NCBI GenBank assembly: GCA_016703005.1
Contig: JADJCX010000006.1
Span: 162,605 to 226,604, forward strand
From: Flavobacteriales bacterium
GTDB lineage: Bacteria > Bacteroidota > Bacteroidia > Flavobacteriales_F > PHOS-HE28
DNA length: 64,000 nt
Direction: 5' to 3'
The notes beneath the pieces were generated by a model. It was not told the origin of the DNA and did no database searches. It worked only from the letters and a program-made list of their open reading frames with translations. Below, piece by piece: positions 1 through 8,188 of the stretch (the stretch's first letter is position 1; every line of letters starts with the position of its first letter). The position numbers and the translations under genes were made by a program.

Positions 1-41
1 CAATGCCGCGCGCGTGGTGTTGGAGTGATCCCTTGGCCATT

Positions 42-1196
42 CTAGTTCTTGATCACCGTCGTGCGCCGCAACATGCCATCGCGCGTGATGACTTCCACCG
101 TGTAAATGCCACGAGGGAGCGCGCTCAGGTCCAGTGTGGTCATTGCGGCGGTGACGGGTTGCTGGGTCGTAAAGCGGCCTAAGGCATCGTACACCACTGC
201 GCTCCTGGCATTCTCGGTACCGCTCACCGTGATCGTTCCTTCTGTCGGATTCGGGAAGGTGCTCAAGGCGGCACCAGTGACTTCGCTCACCGCAGTGGCG
301 ATCGCTCCCGTAATACAGATGGTGAACTCCGGGTCGATAGCCAGAGCCGTGTACCAATGGAAGACACGCACATAGTATGTGTTGCCAACCACCAAGCCTG
401 TGGCGTTGAGCGTTTCGATCTCGCCATCGAACGTGGCGTCGGCGCAGGCGATGGCGTTCAACCCAGCGCAGGTTCCTTCGAACAGGTCCACAACAGCATC
501 CACGTCTCCGCCAGTGCCGTTCACGGTGACGGTGTGGTCGGTGCCCGTGGCCACGAACGAGAACCAGACATCGTCGTTCGCGTTGCCCAAGGAACCATTG
601 CACGTTGCTGCGGCGAATGACAGCGTGCCGTTCTCCACGGAGCTGCTGGTGGTAACGCAGCTGGTGTTCACAATGAGCGGCACCGCGCCTGCGCATTCAT
701 CGTTCGCAGGGCCGGGTATGCAGGCCACCGCGCTCAGATCCAACGTGTAAGCGCCACCCGCACCGGTGCAGTAGATCGGCAAGTAGTAGGTACCGGGCGC
801 TAAGTTGAACCATTGAATGCCGAACTGCCCATTTGGGCAAAGGATGCCGAAGTTGGCGTAAGAGAAATAGATGGCCGAATCGGACGGGCAATCCGGTGTG
901 ATGAAGTTCCACATGGTAGTGGCCGGCAAAGCGGTGCCGCAGAACAATGCAGTGACATTACTGCACGTCGTGGTGGTGAATGCCTCCCACACAGTGGCCA
1001 CTCCGGCGGTGGTCATCAGCACGCTGCCCGGCACACCATCGTTGGTTGTGGTGGCACCAGTGCGCGTGCCGCTAAGAGTGAGCGTGCTGCCCACACTCAG
1101 CGCCACGGGGATAACCGCACTGCATTGGTCGTTCGGTGGTTGGGCAAAAACAATGTTGCAGGTCGCGATGAAAAGCAAAAGCGTACGGACGCGCAT
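42..1196 (-). CDS. Secreted protein with T9SS type A C-terminal sorting domain
   Basis: A 384-residue secreted or surface protein of unknown specific function. The start at 1196 gives a clean signal peptide (MRVRTLLLFIATCNIVFAQ); an upstream in-frame extension would only add residues before it. Two similar beta-sandwich-like modules follow, opening with PPNDQCSAVIP and GPANDECAGAVP, in the style of pre-peptidase C-terminal or CBM-like domains found in Bacteroidota surface proteins. The last 75 or so residues (FPNPTEGTITVSG ... LPRGIYTVEV) match the type A T9SS sorting domain: the FPNP motif, a GR turn and a GxYxxxV strand. Export would be by Sec and then T9SS, with attachment to or release from the outer membrane. 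The sorting call is firm; adhesin or enzyme-accessory roles are only guesses. Confidence 0.85.
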   Translation of the reverse strand: MRVRTLLLFIATCNIVFAQPPNDQCSAVIPVALSVGSTLTLSGTRTGATTTNDGVPGSVLMTTAGVATVWEAFTTTTCSNVTALFCGTALPATTMWNFITPDCPSDSAIYFSYANFGILCPNGQFGIQWFNLAPGTYYLPIYCTGAGGAYTLDLSAVACIPGPANDECAGAVPLIVNTSCVTTSSSVENGTLSFAAATCNGSLGNANDDVWFSFVATGTDHTVTVNGTGGDVDAVVDLFEGTCAGLNAIACADATFDGEIETLNATGLVVGNTYYVRVFHWYTALAIDPEFTICITGAIATAVSEVTGAALSTFPNPTEGTITVSGTENARSAVVYDALGRFTTQQPVTAAMTTLDLSALPRGIYTVEVITRDGMLRRTTVIKN

Positions 1197-1279
1197 GGGT
1201 GGTGGTGTGTACCCGCAAAACTCCGCGGCACACAACACCGCGGCAATAGAACGTTGGTTAGGGTGCGATGATCAGATGA

Positions 1280-3714
1280 TCATTCGTACCGCAAGGCCTT
1301 CACCGGGTCCGCAACCGCTGCCCTGTATGCCTGCACGCTCACCGTCAGTACGGTAACGAACAATATCAGGAGCAACGCCGTTGCGTACAGCACCGGCGAA
1401 ATATCCGTGTGGTAGGCGAACGTTTCCAGCCAACGGCCGATCGCATAGAACGCCAGTGGGAAGGCGACCAATAGTGCCAGACCAAGCAACACTACGAACT
1501 CGCGGTTCATGCGGTGCACAATATCGAGCAGCGGTGCGCCCATCACGCGACGGATGCCGATCTCGCGTGTGCGCTGTTTCGCCGTGAAGTATGCGAGGCC
1601 ATAGAGGCCCATCACCGTGAGCAGGATCGTGAGCACAGCAAAAGCAGTGAAGACACGGAACAGTTTGTCCTCGGCTTGGTAGAGCTGTGCGATGCTATCG
1701 GTGAGGAAAGTCGCATCCCAATCGTCGTTCGGGCGCAAGGTGCTCCAGCGTTTCTGCAAAGCGGCGAGCTGTCCGCCCACGTCGCCGGGTGCGAGGCGCA
1801 ACACAAGGCTTCGCGCACCGTAGCGCTGGCTGCTCTGGAACATCACCAACGGTTCGATCGGTGTGTGCAGGCTGGTGTAGTGGAAGTCCTTCACCACGCC
1901 GATCACAGTGAGCTGCTGCTCGGGTTGCGGTGGTGTGGCTTGCGCATCGCCGGGGATGTAGATCTTCTCGGCGAGCGGGTCCTTCCAACCGAAGGCCTTC
2001 ACGGCGCTCTCATTCACCATCACTGCATTGTCCGCATCGCTGGGAATGGCGGGGTCGAAGTAGCGGCCTGCCGCCAGTTCCACGCTGAGCAACGCTGGGA
2101 AGTCGGCATCGGTGCTCATGGTCGGCATCGGCTTGTCGATGCGGCCCTCGGGCGTTTGCACTTGCAGCACCCAGCGCCCGCCGCTCTCGCCGGGCAGGCT
2201 CTGCGTGTAGGACCCGGCGGTAACGAAGCTCTCGCGCATCAATTCGTTCTTGAGCGGCCGAAGCGCGTCCCATGCGAGTGTATCATCGCCGCGCGGTTGC
2301 GGCATGGTGATGCTCAACAGGTTCTCCTTTCGGAAGCCCATGTCGTTGCTGCGCAGCCATTGCAATTGCGCGAAGACGGCGAGCGTACCCACCACCATGA
2401 ACAGCGCGATAGCGAACTGTGCGCCCATCAGCACTTTGCGCACACTTCCCTTCCCCGCTCCACTGGCCACACCTTCCTTCAACAGCAGTTGCGGAGCAAA
2501 GCGCGAGAGGAAGAAGGCCGGATAGCTGCCGGCCAGCACACCAATGGTGAGCACGATAAGCAGCACCACACCGGCGAAGCTCCCCTGCAACAAATAACCC
2601 ATGCCGATCTCCTTATCAGTGATCGTATTGAACGCCGGCAGACAAAGCCACAATAGCCCCAGCGCCACGATGATGCCGATGATGGCGATCATCACACTGC
2701 CGCCAATGAACTGCGCCACCAGTTGTCCGCGCTGTGCACCACTGACCTTCCGCAACGCCACTTCCTTGGCGCGACGGGTCGCGTCGGCCGTGCTCATGTT
2801 GATGTAGTTGATGCACGCGATAGCGAGGATGAGCACGGCCACGATGGCGAACAGCGTGACGTAGGCCTTGTTGCCCTTCTTCGGTGTGTCGTAGATCAGG
2901 TCGTTGTTGAAGTGCACCTCGCGCAGTGGCTCCAGGTTGAAGCTGATCTCGCCGTGGAACTGTTCTCCCCCCATGCCGGGATGATGTACTTGGTAACGAA
3001 CGCGTCCATCTTGCTCTGGAAGTCCTTCTCGCTCACACCCGGCCCGAGCACGAGGTAATTGAAGCTGCTGTTGTTGCCCCAGCTCTGGCCGAGCTGCTCT
3101 TTGGCTTGCGGCGGCATACCGAGGCGGCTCATGAACACCCCCATAGGGATGTGCGTGTTCTCGGCCTTCTCGTCGATCACACCCGCCACTTTCAGCGTAC
3201 GGTTGTTGCGTTGCACCATCTTGCCGATGGGGTCCTCATCACCGAACATGCGCACGGCCATCTCCTGCATGATCACGATGTTGTCCGGCTCGTCGAGCGC
3301 AGTGAAATCGCCATTCACGAAGGTGAAGTCGAACGCGCGGAAGAAACTGGTGTCGGCGTTGTAGCCGTTCTCCGTGACGTAGGGCTTGCCCTCATACTCC
3401 AGCGTTGTTTGCCCAAGTTGGTAGAGCGAAACACCGCTCTCGATATCGGGGTATTCCTTCAGCAGCGCCTCCATGATCGGGAACGGTGTGATGCCGAAGT
3501 CGTCCTTGGTGTCCCCGAACTTGTAGTGCGCTTGTACGCGGTAGATGCGATCAGCCTTCGCGTGGTGCGCATCGAAGCTCAACTCATCCTGTACATAGAT
3601 GTAGATGAGCAAGCACGCCACGATACCGATGGCCAGCCCAGTGATGTTGAGCACCGCGAAGAGTTTGTCGCGTTTGAGGGTGCGCCAGGCGATGAGGATG
3701 TAGTTCTTCAGCAT
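1280..3714 (-). CDS. MacB/FtsX-type ABC transporter permease, one frameshift
   Basis: An inner-membrane permease of about 811 residues of the MacB_PCD plus FtsX type. It has an N-terminal helix (ITGLAIGIVACLLIYIYV), a periplasmic core domain, a block of three helices that includes ILAIACINYINMSTADA, a second periplasmic domain and three C-terminal helices. The RAKEVALRKVSGAQRG and RTREIGIRRVMGAP boxes are typical coupling segments. The N-terminal part (2896-3714) and the C-terminal part (1280-2974) are in different frames. They join at a run of six G (plus-strand C at 2967-2972), where the text should read on through PAWGGEQFHG, so a homopolymer indel is the likely cause. No ATPase gene adjoins. 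The damaged ATPase at 10.6-11.1 kb or another ATPase could be the partner, but that is inference. Confidence 0.85.
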
Positions 3715-3853
3715 GCGCCGAAGGTGTAACGCTGGACCCGTGCTTGGAAGCGCCCGGTGCGACGACGTTGCGCTGGTGATGAACGGTTGACCGTGCTTCT
3801 ATGGCGTATCAAAGCGGATGGCCGACCAGCCTTTCGTGAACGCCCCCCCACGA

Positions 3854-5089
3854 TCAGAACGAGCAGAAGTATATGAGCGCGTCCGCTGCTTCTTGAGACC
3901 CCAGCGCGGCGGCCCGCCGCAGATCATCGCATCCTTGCAGCGGGCGGTAGGTCATGTGATAGGCCAGCCCGCGGTTGAACAATGCGTTGGCATGGTCGCT
4001 GGTGAGTGATACGGCCCGATCGAAATGTGCGATGGCTTCCTCGAACTCGCCGTACAGCAAGTGCAGATTGCCTTTCATGGTCCATGCATCCGGATCGTCG
4101 GGGGCGAGCAAGAGCGCCTTCTCCACATCGGCGAACGCACCGGCATGATCGCCCAGTTGCTTGCGCACGAAGGCGCGGTTGTATTGTGCTTCGAGGTAGT
4201 CCGGCGCGAGTTCCAGTGCGCGGTCGTAGTCCTCCTGCGCGCCAACGAGATCGCCATCGCGCTTGCGCACGAGCGCACGTTGGAAGAAGACATGCGCTTT
4301 ATCACGCCCAATGGTGAGCGCCTTGTCCATGTCCGCGCGGGCCTGGGCCGTGTTGCCGAGCTGGAGATGCACCAATCCACGGTTGTAGTAGGCCAGGTCG
4401 AAGTCCGGGTCGAGCGTCAGGGCGCTATCGAGCGCCGTGAGGGCGTTCTTCCAACGCAGCAGCTTCATGAGCGCCACGGCACGCAGATCATGCACAACGG
4501 CCAGGCGGGGAGAGACCTTGTTCGCGCGCTCGAACCATTCGAGCGCTTCCGGGGCGTTGTCCATCTGCAAGGACACCGACCCTCGCTTCAGCAGCAGCAG
4601 CACATCACCCGGCTTGTGCGCGATCATGGAATCGAGATCGGCCTTGGCGCGTTCGATGTCCCCGGCGGCCAGCCAGGCATCTGCGCGGTGCTCGCGCAAG
4701 AGTTCGTCGTAGGGATGCAAGGCGATCGCCTTCGACCAGTCCTCCTCAGCGCCTTTCACATCGTTCACCAACATGCGGGTCTTCGCACGTCGATCGTGGA
4801 TCCACTCGCTGTAGGGGTTCAATTCCAGCGCACGGTCCATGTCGGCCAGCGCTTGTGTGTTCTGACCCAGGCGGCTCAGCAGTGTCGCGCGCTTCATGTA
4901 CGCATCGGCGAAGGCCATGTCCTTCTGGATGGCGTTGGTGTAGTGGAGCATGGCCTGCTCGCTGTTGCCCATGCGCAAAGCGATGTCGCCCTGCTGGATG
5001 AGCTGGATGGATTCCAGGCGGTTGTTGATCTGCCCCGGCGATGCGATGGCGAAGAGCGCAAGGAGGGGAAGTAGGATGGCGCGGTTCAT
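3854..5089 (-). CDS. Secreted tetratricopeptide repeat protein
   Basis: A 411-residue protein with a signal peptide (MNRAILLPLLALFAIASPG) followed by about ten TPR units across nearly the whole chain. Several have canonical helices, such as AYMKRATLLSRLGQNTQAL and AQYNRAFVRKQLGDHAGAF. TPR arrays scaffold protein-protein contacts, here probably in the periplasm. The start at 5089 was chosen because the signal peptide begins there; the upstream in-frame residues have no cleavable signal. It is the last gene of the exporter operon, 5 bp after the CutA-like gene on the same strand. It could therefore organise or report on the export complex, but its function is unknown. Confidence 0.85.
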   Translation of the reverse strand: MNRAILLPLLALFAIASPGQINNRLESIQLIQQGDIALRMGNSEQAMLHYTNAIQKDMAFADAYMKRATLLSRLGQNTQALADMDRALELNPYSEWIHDRRAKTRMLVNDVKGAEEDWSKAIALHPYDELLREHRADAWLAAGDIERAKADLDSMIAHKPGDVLLLLKRGSVSLQMDNAPEALEWFERANKVSPRLAVVHDLRAVALMKLLRWKNALTALDSALTLDPDFDLAYYNRGLVHLQLGNTAQARADMDKALTIGRDKAHVFFQRALVRKRDGDLVGAQEDYDRALELAPDYLEAQYNRAFVRKQLGDHAGAFADVEKALLLAPDDPDAWTMKGNLHLLYGEFEEAIAHFDRAVSLTSDHANALFNRGLAYHMTYRPLQGCDDLRRAAALGSQEAADALIYFCSF

Positions 5090-5094
5090 TTGGT

Positions 5095-5409
5095 TCACAC
5101 TTTGGCGGTCTGCTCCAGCAGCATCTTTTGCGCATGCGGGTCCAGGTGCGTTACCGGCACGGCGTGGATGCGCACGAGCTCGTCGCCCAGGAGTTCCTGC
5201 GCGGCCTTCTCCACCTCGCGGTACAGCAGGGCCTTGGTCATGCCTTGCAAGAGCAGCTGGCTGGTGCGCGTGAGTTGTCCGCCATCCCACTTCAGTTCTT
5301 CATGGTCCGTGTCGATGGTGGGGAAGAGCAGCAGGTGCTTCTCCATCAAATGCGCGGCGAGCTTTTCGACGGCGACGATGGTGCGGGCTTGCAAGGTGAC
5401 GTGGATCAT
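5095..5409 (-). CDS. Small CutA1-like protein (divergent)
   Basis: A 104-residue cytosolic protein without signal peptide or membrane segment. The pattern KLAAHLMEKHLLLFP ... ELKWDGGQLTRTSQLLLQGMT ... AVPVTHLDPHAQ resembles the ferredoxin-like fold of CutA1-type trimers, with a compact alpha-beta-hairpin-alpha order and a similar length. The resemblance is distant, so I hold it loosely. The ATG at 5409 is preferred over an upstream TTG at 5424. The gene lies 11 bp after the TolC-like gene and 5 bp before the TPR gene, so it is almost certainly co-transcribed. CutA proteins are known as stable trimers of debated metal or ligand binding. A small regulatory or ligand-sensing role in the exporter operon is a guess. 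Confidence 0.55.
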   Translation of the reverse strand: MIHVTLQARTIVAVEKLAAHLMEKHLLLFPTIDTDHEELKWDGGQLTRTSQLLLQGMTKALLYREVEKAAQELLGDELVRIHAVPVTHLDPHAQKMLLEQTAKV

Positions 5410-5420
5410 GGTGCTATGGA

Positions 5421-6830
5421 TCAAGGTTGCCAGACACGCCAGAGCGTACCGGCTTCGTGGTCGAGACCGAAGTAGGCTTTGCGCAAGCGCCCTTCGAGGT
5501 CCACCTGACGGATGCGCGCATCGATCAACGGTACCTCGCGGGCGTTCACCAGGAAGAGCGAGCTCTCGCCCGCGATGAACCGCTGGTTCTCGCCGGAAAG
5601 CAAACGCTCGTTGTTCACCACCATGTCAGCGCCCAAGCGTACTTGATCCCCGAAGACGGCGATGTCGTTCACGCGCTCGCTGATGCGGTTGCGGATGCGT
5701 AGCCTGTCGCGTTCCAGGCCCAAGTTGGCATCCGTAACGCGCAGCTTCGCGATGGAGAGTTCGCCGCGCTCCTTGCGCAGGAAGAGCGGGACCTGGAAGC
5801 CGACGCCGAACCGGTATCCATCGCCCAGCAGGGTCGCACCTTGTTCGTTGTTCAATGCACCGCCGTTGCCCAACCACTGGTACTTCAGGTCCAGTTCGGG
5901 TTTGAGGTATTCGCCGCGCAAGCGCCGGTCGATCTCGAGTTGATCGATGCGCGCGCTGGTCTGTGCGAGCAGTGGATGGTTGGCTACGGCGTTCGTGATC
6001 GCGGTGTCGGGTAGTTGGAAGGTGGCAGGGGAGAGCAGATCGGCGGGGTCGGGCACCACGTTCGCTTGCAGTTCCAGCGGTTGCTGCGCGGCGTTCCACA
6101 AGTGGTTGCTCAAGCGCAAACCCGCATTGCGGAAGTTGAGGCTGGCCTGCTGCTGGCGCATCCGGCGGTCCTGCACCTGCACGAAGGCCTCGAGCGTGTC
6201 TATGGCCGGACGATCGCCGCCCCGCCAGCTGCCGCGCACCGCATCGAAGCGAACCGAAGCGAGGGCTACGGCGCTGTTGGCCACTTCCAACGCGCGGTAC
6301 GTGGCCACCCAATCGGTGTGGTCATTAAGCGCCTGGAGCAACAAGTCGTTCAGCATCTGCTCTTGCTCCGCCTGGGTGGCGCGCAGGTAGGCTTGCGACT
6401 TCCGCAACGCGGCGCGGCGCTGGTCGATGAAGAGCCCCTGGCCCAAACTGATCTGCCCACCGACCTTCGGCAGACCATCGTTCGGAGTGATGGCTTGCGG
6501 ATCCAGCAGATCGCCGCTGTTCTCCTGGAAGCCTGCGAACAGTTCCACACCATACCAGGTGGGCACGCGCAATCCGGCATCGAAGAGCTGGAAGTAGTTC
6601 TTGTCGTCGAACCGCTTCTCATCATAGCTCGCAGCGGCCACGGGATCGAAACCGCCGCGGGCGCTGCGCAGGGTGGCCTCACCCAGTTCCGGTCGCAGCG
6701 CTGCCTGCCGCGCCATGGGGTGGTTCTCCAGCACCATCCGCACGAAGGCGTCGCGGGTGAGAACGGGAGGTAGCTGCGCGAAGATCGCCGCGCACCATGT
6801 GAACAGGAACGAAGAAAGCAGCGGTCTCAT
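5421..6830 (-). CDS. TolC-family outer membrane efflux channel
   Basis: A 469-residue outer-membrane factor. A signal peptide (MRPLLSSFLFTWCAAIFAQ) starts at 6830. This start overlaps the stop of the HlyD gene by 4 bp (ATGA), which supports the choice over upstream codons. The mature part has two long, weakly repeated coiled-coil halves with LRSARGGFDP near the beginning and VNDIAVFGDQVRLGADMVVNNERLL in the second half, as in TolC-like trimers. It would form the trans-envelope duct for the exporter encoded just upstream. Operon order is ABC transporter, HlyD adaptor, TolC, CutA-like, TPR. Confidence 0.88.
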   Translation of the reverse strand: MRPLLSSFLFTWCAAIFAQLPPVLTRDAFVRMVLENHPMARQAALRPELGEATLRSARGGFDPVAAASYDEKRFDDKNYFQLFDAGLRVPTWYGVELFAGFQENSGDLLDPQAITPNDGLPKVGGQISLGQGLFIDQRRAALRKSQAYLRATQAEQEQMLNDLLLQALNDHTDWVATYRALEVANSAVALASVRFDAVRGSWRGGDRPAIDTLEAFVQVQDRRMRQQQASLNFRNAGLRLSNHLWNAAQQPLELQANVVPDPADLLSPATFQLPDTAITNAVANHPLLAQTSARIDQLEIDRRLRGEYLKPELDLKYQWLGNGGALNNEQGATLLGDGYRFGVGFQVPLFLRKERGELSIAKLRVTDANLGLERDRLRIRNRISERVNDIAVFGDQVRLGADMVVNNERLLSGENQRFIAGESSLFLVNAREVPLIDARIRQVDLEGRLRKAYFGLDHEAGTLWRVWQP

Positions 6831-8185
6831 TTCTTCTCTTCGCCGTTGGTTCCCGCTGCTTCCCCATCCAAGTACAGGTCCGGTGGGAAACCATTGACCT
6901 GTCGCCACAGTTCATACCAGATCGGCACGTTCTTCATCAATGCGAAGCCGACCGCTCCACCACCAACGCGCAAGGCCGCGGGCCATGTTTGGTCGCTCTT
7001 GTCAGGGCCCACGAGGATGCGGTACTTGCCATTGGGGCTTATGAAATTGTCTATCGCCACCACTTCGCCGCCGAAGGTGCCATAGCTGCTGTTGGGCCAG
7101 CCGCTGAAGACGATGCTCGGCCAGCCATCGAACATGAAGCGCACCTTCTGGCCCTTGTTGATCAGCGGCATGTCCATTGGCCGCACGTACATCTCCACGG
7201 CCAGGTCGGAGCCTGCGGGCATCACGCTCACGAGTTCATCGCCTTCCTTCACCGTTTCGCCCAGGCCCGTGACCACGGCCTTGGTGATGAAGCCCTGCTG
7301 CGGTGCTGTGACGTAGTAGTTGCCGGCGCGCACGGTGTAGTTCGCCAGGTCCACCTGCATCTTGCTCACCTCGGCCTCGGTGGTGTACATCTGGCTCATG
7401 CTGCTGTACTTCTCGCTCTCGGCCTTGCTCAGTTTATCACGGTAGTCGTTGCGTATGCCGTTGATGTCGAGCTGCGCGTTGAGCAGTTCGTTGCGTGCAT
7501 CGAGGAGTTTGTTGCGCGCGTCGATGAGCGTGGCGTTGGGGCGTTGTTGGGCAACCTGCCTGCGCTCGAGTTCCACCTTGCTGATCAGCCCTTCCTTGAA
7601 TTGCTGTTCACCGCGCTCGTACTGGTCATCGGCCACCTTGATCTCCGTTTCGGCCGCCACCACGCGGATGCTGTCGCTCTGCAGCTTGTAGCGCGCCTGC
7701 TGGATCTTGTTCTGCGCCTGTTCCAACTTGATGCGCAGGCCGCCGGTTAGCGCATCGATCTGTGCATCCAGCGTATGCACTTTCTCCTCGTAGCTCCGGC
7801 CAGTGAGTTCTTTCGAGGTGATCTGTGCTTGTGTGCGGTCGAGCAGTTTCGGATCGAAGTACTCCGGCTTCACTTCGCTCAAGCGCAGGATGGTGTCGCC
7901 CTTTTGCACGCGTTGGCCTTCCTGCACGTACCACTGCTCCACGCGGCCGGGGATGATCGCATGGATGGTCTGCGGACGCTGATCGGGTGAAAGGCTCGTC
8001 ACCGTTCCGCGCGCGCGGATGTTCTGTGTCCACGGCAGGAAGAGCGCGAGGATCATCACCACACCGATGATCCTCACCCACAGGGCGAAGAGCGTGTTCG
8101 CACGCGCCACGCCGATGGTGCGGAACGACTGGAAGCTCGTGCGATCGAGCGCGGGCACCGGGCTGTTTGGGCTCAGGTCAAGCAT
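6827..8185 (-). CDS. HlyD-family membrane fusion protein
   Basis: A 452-residue periplasmic adaptor. One N-terminal transmembrane helix (IIGVVMILALFLPW) is followed by a barrel-sandwich lipoyl segment (IHAIIPGRVEQWYVQEGQRV). A long coiled coil of roughly 180 residues (KLEQAQNKIQQARYKLQSD onward) then leads to the second lipoyl half (YYVTAPQQGFITKAVV) and a beta-barrel domain. It would bridge the inner-membrane ABC transporter to the TolC-type channel. It starts 3 bp after the ABC gene and overlaps the TolC gene by 4 bp, implying translational coupling. The long hairpin suggests a direct adaptor-channel contact as in type I secretion systems. Confidence 0.9.
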   Translation of the reverse strand: MLDLSPNSPVPALDRTSFQSFRTIGVARANTLFALWVRIIGVVMILALFLPWTQNIRARGTVTSLSPDQRPQTIHAIIPGRVEQWYVQEGQRVQKGDTILRLSEVKPEYFDPKLLDRTQAQITSKELTGRSYEEKVHTLDAQIDALTGGLRIKLEQAQNKIQQARYKLQSDSIRVVAAETEIKVADDQYERGEQQFKEGLISKVELERRQVAQQRPNATLIDARNKLLDARNELLNAQLDINGIRNDYRDKLSKAESEKYSSMSQMYTTEAEVSKMQVDLANYTVRAGNYYVTAPQQGFITKAVVTGLGETVKEGDELVSVMPAGSDLAVEMYVRPMDMPLINKGQKVRFMFDGWPSIVFSGWPNSSYGTFGGEVVAIDNFISPNGKYRILVGPDKSDQTWPAALRVGGGAVGFALMKNVPIWYELWRQVNGFPPDLYLDGEAAGTNGEEKK

Positions 8186-8188
8186 GGC

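Noticed and set aside
1514..2656. Long plus-strand open frame of 380 codons opposite the FtsX permease
   Set aside because: It is an antisense shadow of a GC-rich gene: the composition is His- and Arg-rich, it has no domain, and the minus-strand text is an excellent permease.
2960..2980. Programmed frameshifting at the G6 run in the permease
   Set aside because: No slippery heptamer with pseudoknot was seen, and similar one-base shifts are scattered in unrelated genes, so error is the simpler explanation.
4025..5074. 349-codon plus-strand frame opposite the TPR gene
   Set aside because: Antisense of a repeat protein. TPR repeats make periodic open frames on the other strand.
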